Assembly (NCBI GenBank): GCA_963739085.1
Contig: CAVTZA010000010.1
Coordinates: 310,001-374,000 of the forward strand
DNA from: DATFQE01 sp963739085
GTDB lineage: Bacteria > Actinomycetota > Thermoleophilia > Gaiellales > Gaiellaceae
DNA: 64,000 nucleotides
Reading direction: 5' to 3'
The position numbers and the translations under genes were made by a program. Positions 63,532-64,000 of this stretch are shown in pieces (the stretch's first letter is position 1; each line of letters begins with the position of its first letter). Under the pieces are notes generated by a model. That model saw nothing but the letters and a program-made list of their open reading frames with translations. It searched no databases and was not told where the DNA came from.

Positions 63532-64000
63532 ATGGGCTGGCCGCGCGACGACGCGAAGCTCGACCGCGTGCGGGCGCTGATGGCCGAAGAGGAGCTCGAT
63601 GCGCTCGTCGTGCGGGCCCCGGACAACGTGCTCTACCTGACCAACTTCTGGGGCATGAAGGGCTACGACGCGGTCGTCTTCCCGCAGGAGGGCCAGCCGA
63701 CGTTGATCTGCCTGGAGGCCTCCGCGGACGATGCCGCCCGCACCGCCTGGACGGCCGAGGTTCGCCTGCTCAAGGGGTACGACGACGCCGACCCGCGACC
63801 GCCGACCGCGCGCACGCTCGAACTGGCGCTCGAGGCCGCGGGATCCTACGGACGGGTCGGGCTGGAGCTCTCGCTCGGCACCCAGGCCTCCGATCGAATG
63901 GTCGGCGAGCCGACCACGTACACGAGCTCGTGGTTCGACGCGTGGCCGGCCGCCGTGGACGCCACGCCGCTCCTGGCCCGCGCGCGCATGGTCAAGACCG
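63532..64000 (+). CDS. M24-family metallopeptidase (creatinase/prolidase-like), 5' part
   Basis: ATG 63532 follows the previous stop TAG immediately. The 156 visible residues are the N-terminal creatinase/prolidase domain: KLDRVRALMAEEELDALVVR, APDNVLYLTNFWGMKGYDA and VGLELSLGTQASDRM, then LLARARMVKT, which in the family precedes the catalytic pita-bread domain. The gene is cut by the window end, so metal ligands are not visible. A role in hydrolysing a C-N bond in the pathway is possible; Xaa-Pro peptidase activity is an alternative. Confidence 0.8.
   Translation, partial: MGWPRDDAKLDRVRALMAEEELDALVVRAPDNVLYLTNFWGMKGYDAVVFPQEGQPTLICLEASADDAARTAWTAEVRLLKGYDDADPRPPTARTLELALEAAGSYGRVGLELSLGTQASDRMVGEPTTYTSSWFDAWPAAVDATPLLARARMVKT

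Noticed and set aside
1..64000. tRNA, rRNA and known riboswitch genes
   Set aside because: I looked in the intergenic regions by eye and saw no cloverleaf, rRNA segment or known riboswitch core; a covariance-model scan would be needed to be certain.

Overview
The window is about 70% GC, uses many GTG starts, and packs genes into runs that overlap by 4 bp (ATGA or GTGA). Together with CoxL/CoxM/CoxS-like genes, a GNAT-fused acyl-CoA synthetase, an orphan NarL-type regulator and LLM-class flavin enzymes, this points to an actinomycetotal chromosome, perhaps of the Thermoleophilia (Gaiella/Solirubrobacter type). That placement is inference. I saw no rRNA, tRNA, CRISPR array, phage or recognisable transposase.

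Region 1 (1-24.5 kb): energy metabolism and stress. On the minus strand lies a 2-oxoacid:ferredoxin oxidoreductase operon (gamma, alpha, beta, then a GltD-like flavoprotein with ferredoxin sites). Plus-strand genes follow: GAPDH, a CBS/BON protein, a MacB/FtsX-type ABC exporter, a membrane protein, a ZIP transporter, an FAD oxidoreductase fused to CBS domains, a GNAT-acyl-CoA synthetase, a tandem universal stress protein, phosphoketolase and a short acetate kinase. A NarL-type response regulator and a phosphoribosyltransferase lie on the minus strand, and a MetE-like methyltransferase closes the region. A motif TCCGTA-N5-CCG recurs upstream of several of these genes. Most genes from 0 to 21.4 kb carry single-base frameshifts that look like uncorrected sequence errors.

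Region 2 (24.6-39.9 kb): aromatic catabolism, essentially error-free. An IclR regulator sits between a substrate-binding-protein gene and divergent ABC permease/ATPase genes. Next comes a ten-gene operon encoding aromatic aldehyde dehydrogenase, PcaI, PcaJ, PcaH, PcaG, PcaB, PcaD, PcaC, PobA and a benzoylformate-decarboxylase-like enzyme. It fits (4-hydroxy)benzoylformate -> 4-hydroxybenzaldehyde -> 4-hydroxybenzoate -> protocatechuate -> 3-oxoadipyl-CoA. A shared 27-bp operator-like motif precedes the binding-protein gene and the operon.

Region 3 (39.9-55.6 kb): MoxR-DUF58-VWA operon, gamma-glutamyltransferase, a roughly 1,900-residue secreted repeat protein behind a structured leader, small secreted and membrane proteins, a P-loop kinase, a lipoprotein hydrolase and an internally deleted glycerol kinase.

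Region 4 (55.7-64 kb): a tight nine-gene run encoding a three-subunit molybdenum hydroxylase, CoxG-like protein, flavin reductase, LLM-family flavin enzyme, M20-family protein, fumarylacetoacetase-family protein and an M24-family protein cut by the window end. I read it as a catabolic pathway for an unidentified, perhaps N-heterocyclic, compound; it is the best candidate here for an undescribed system.
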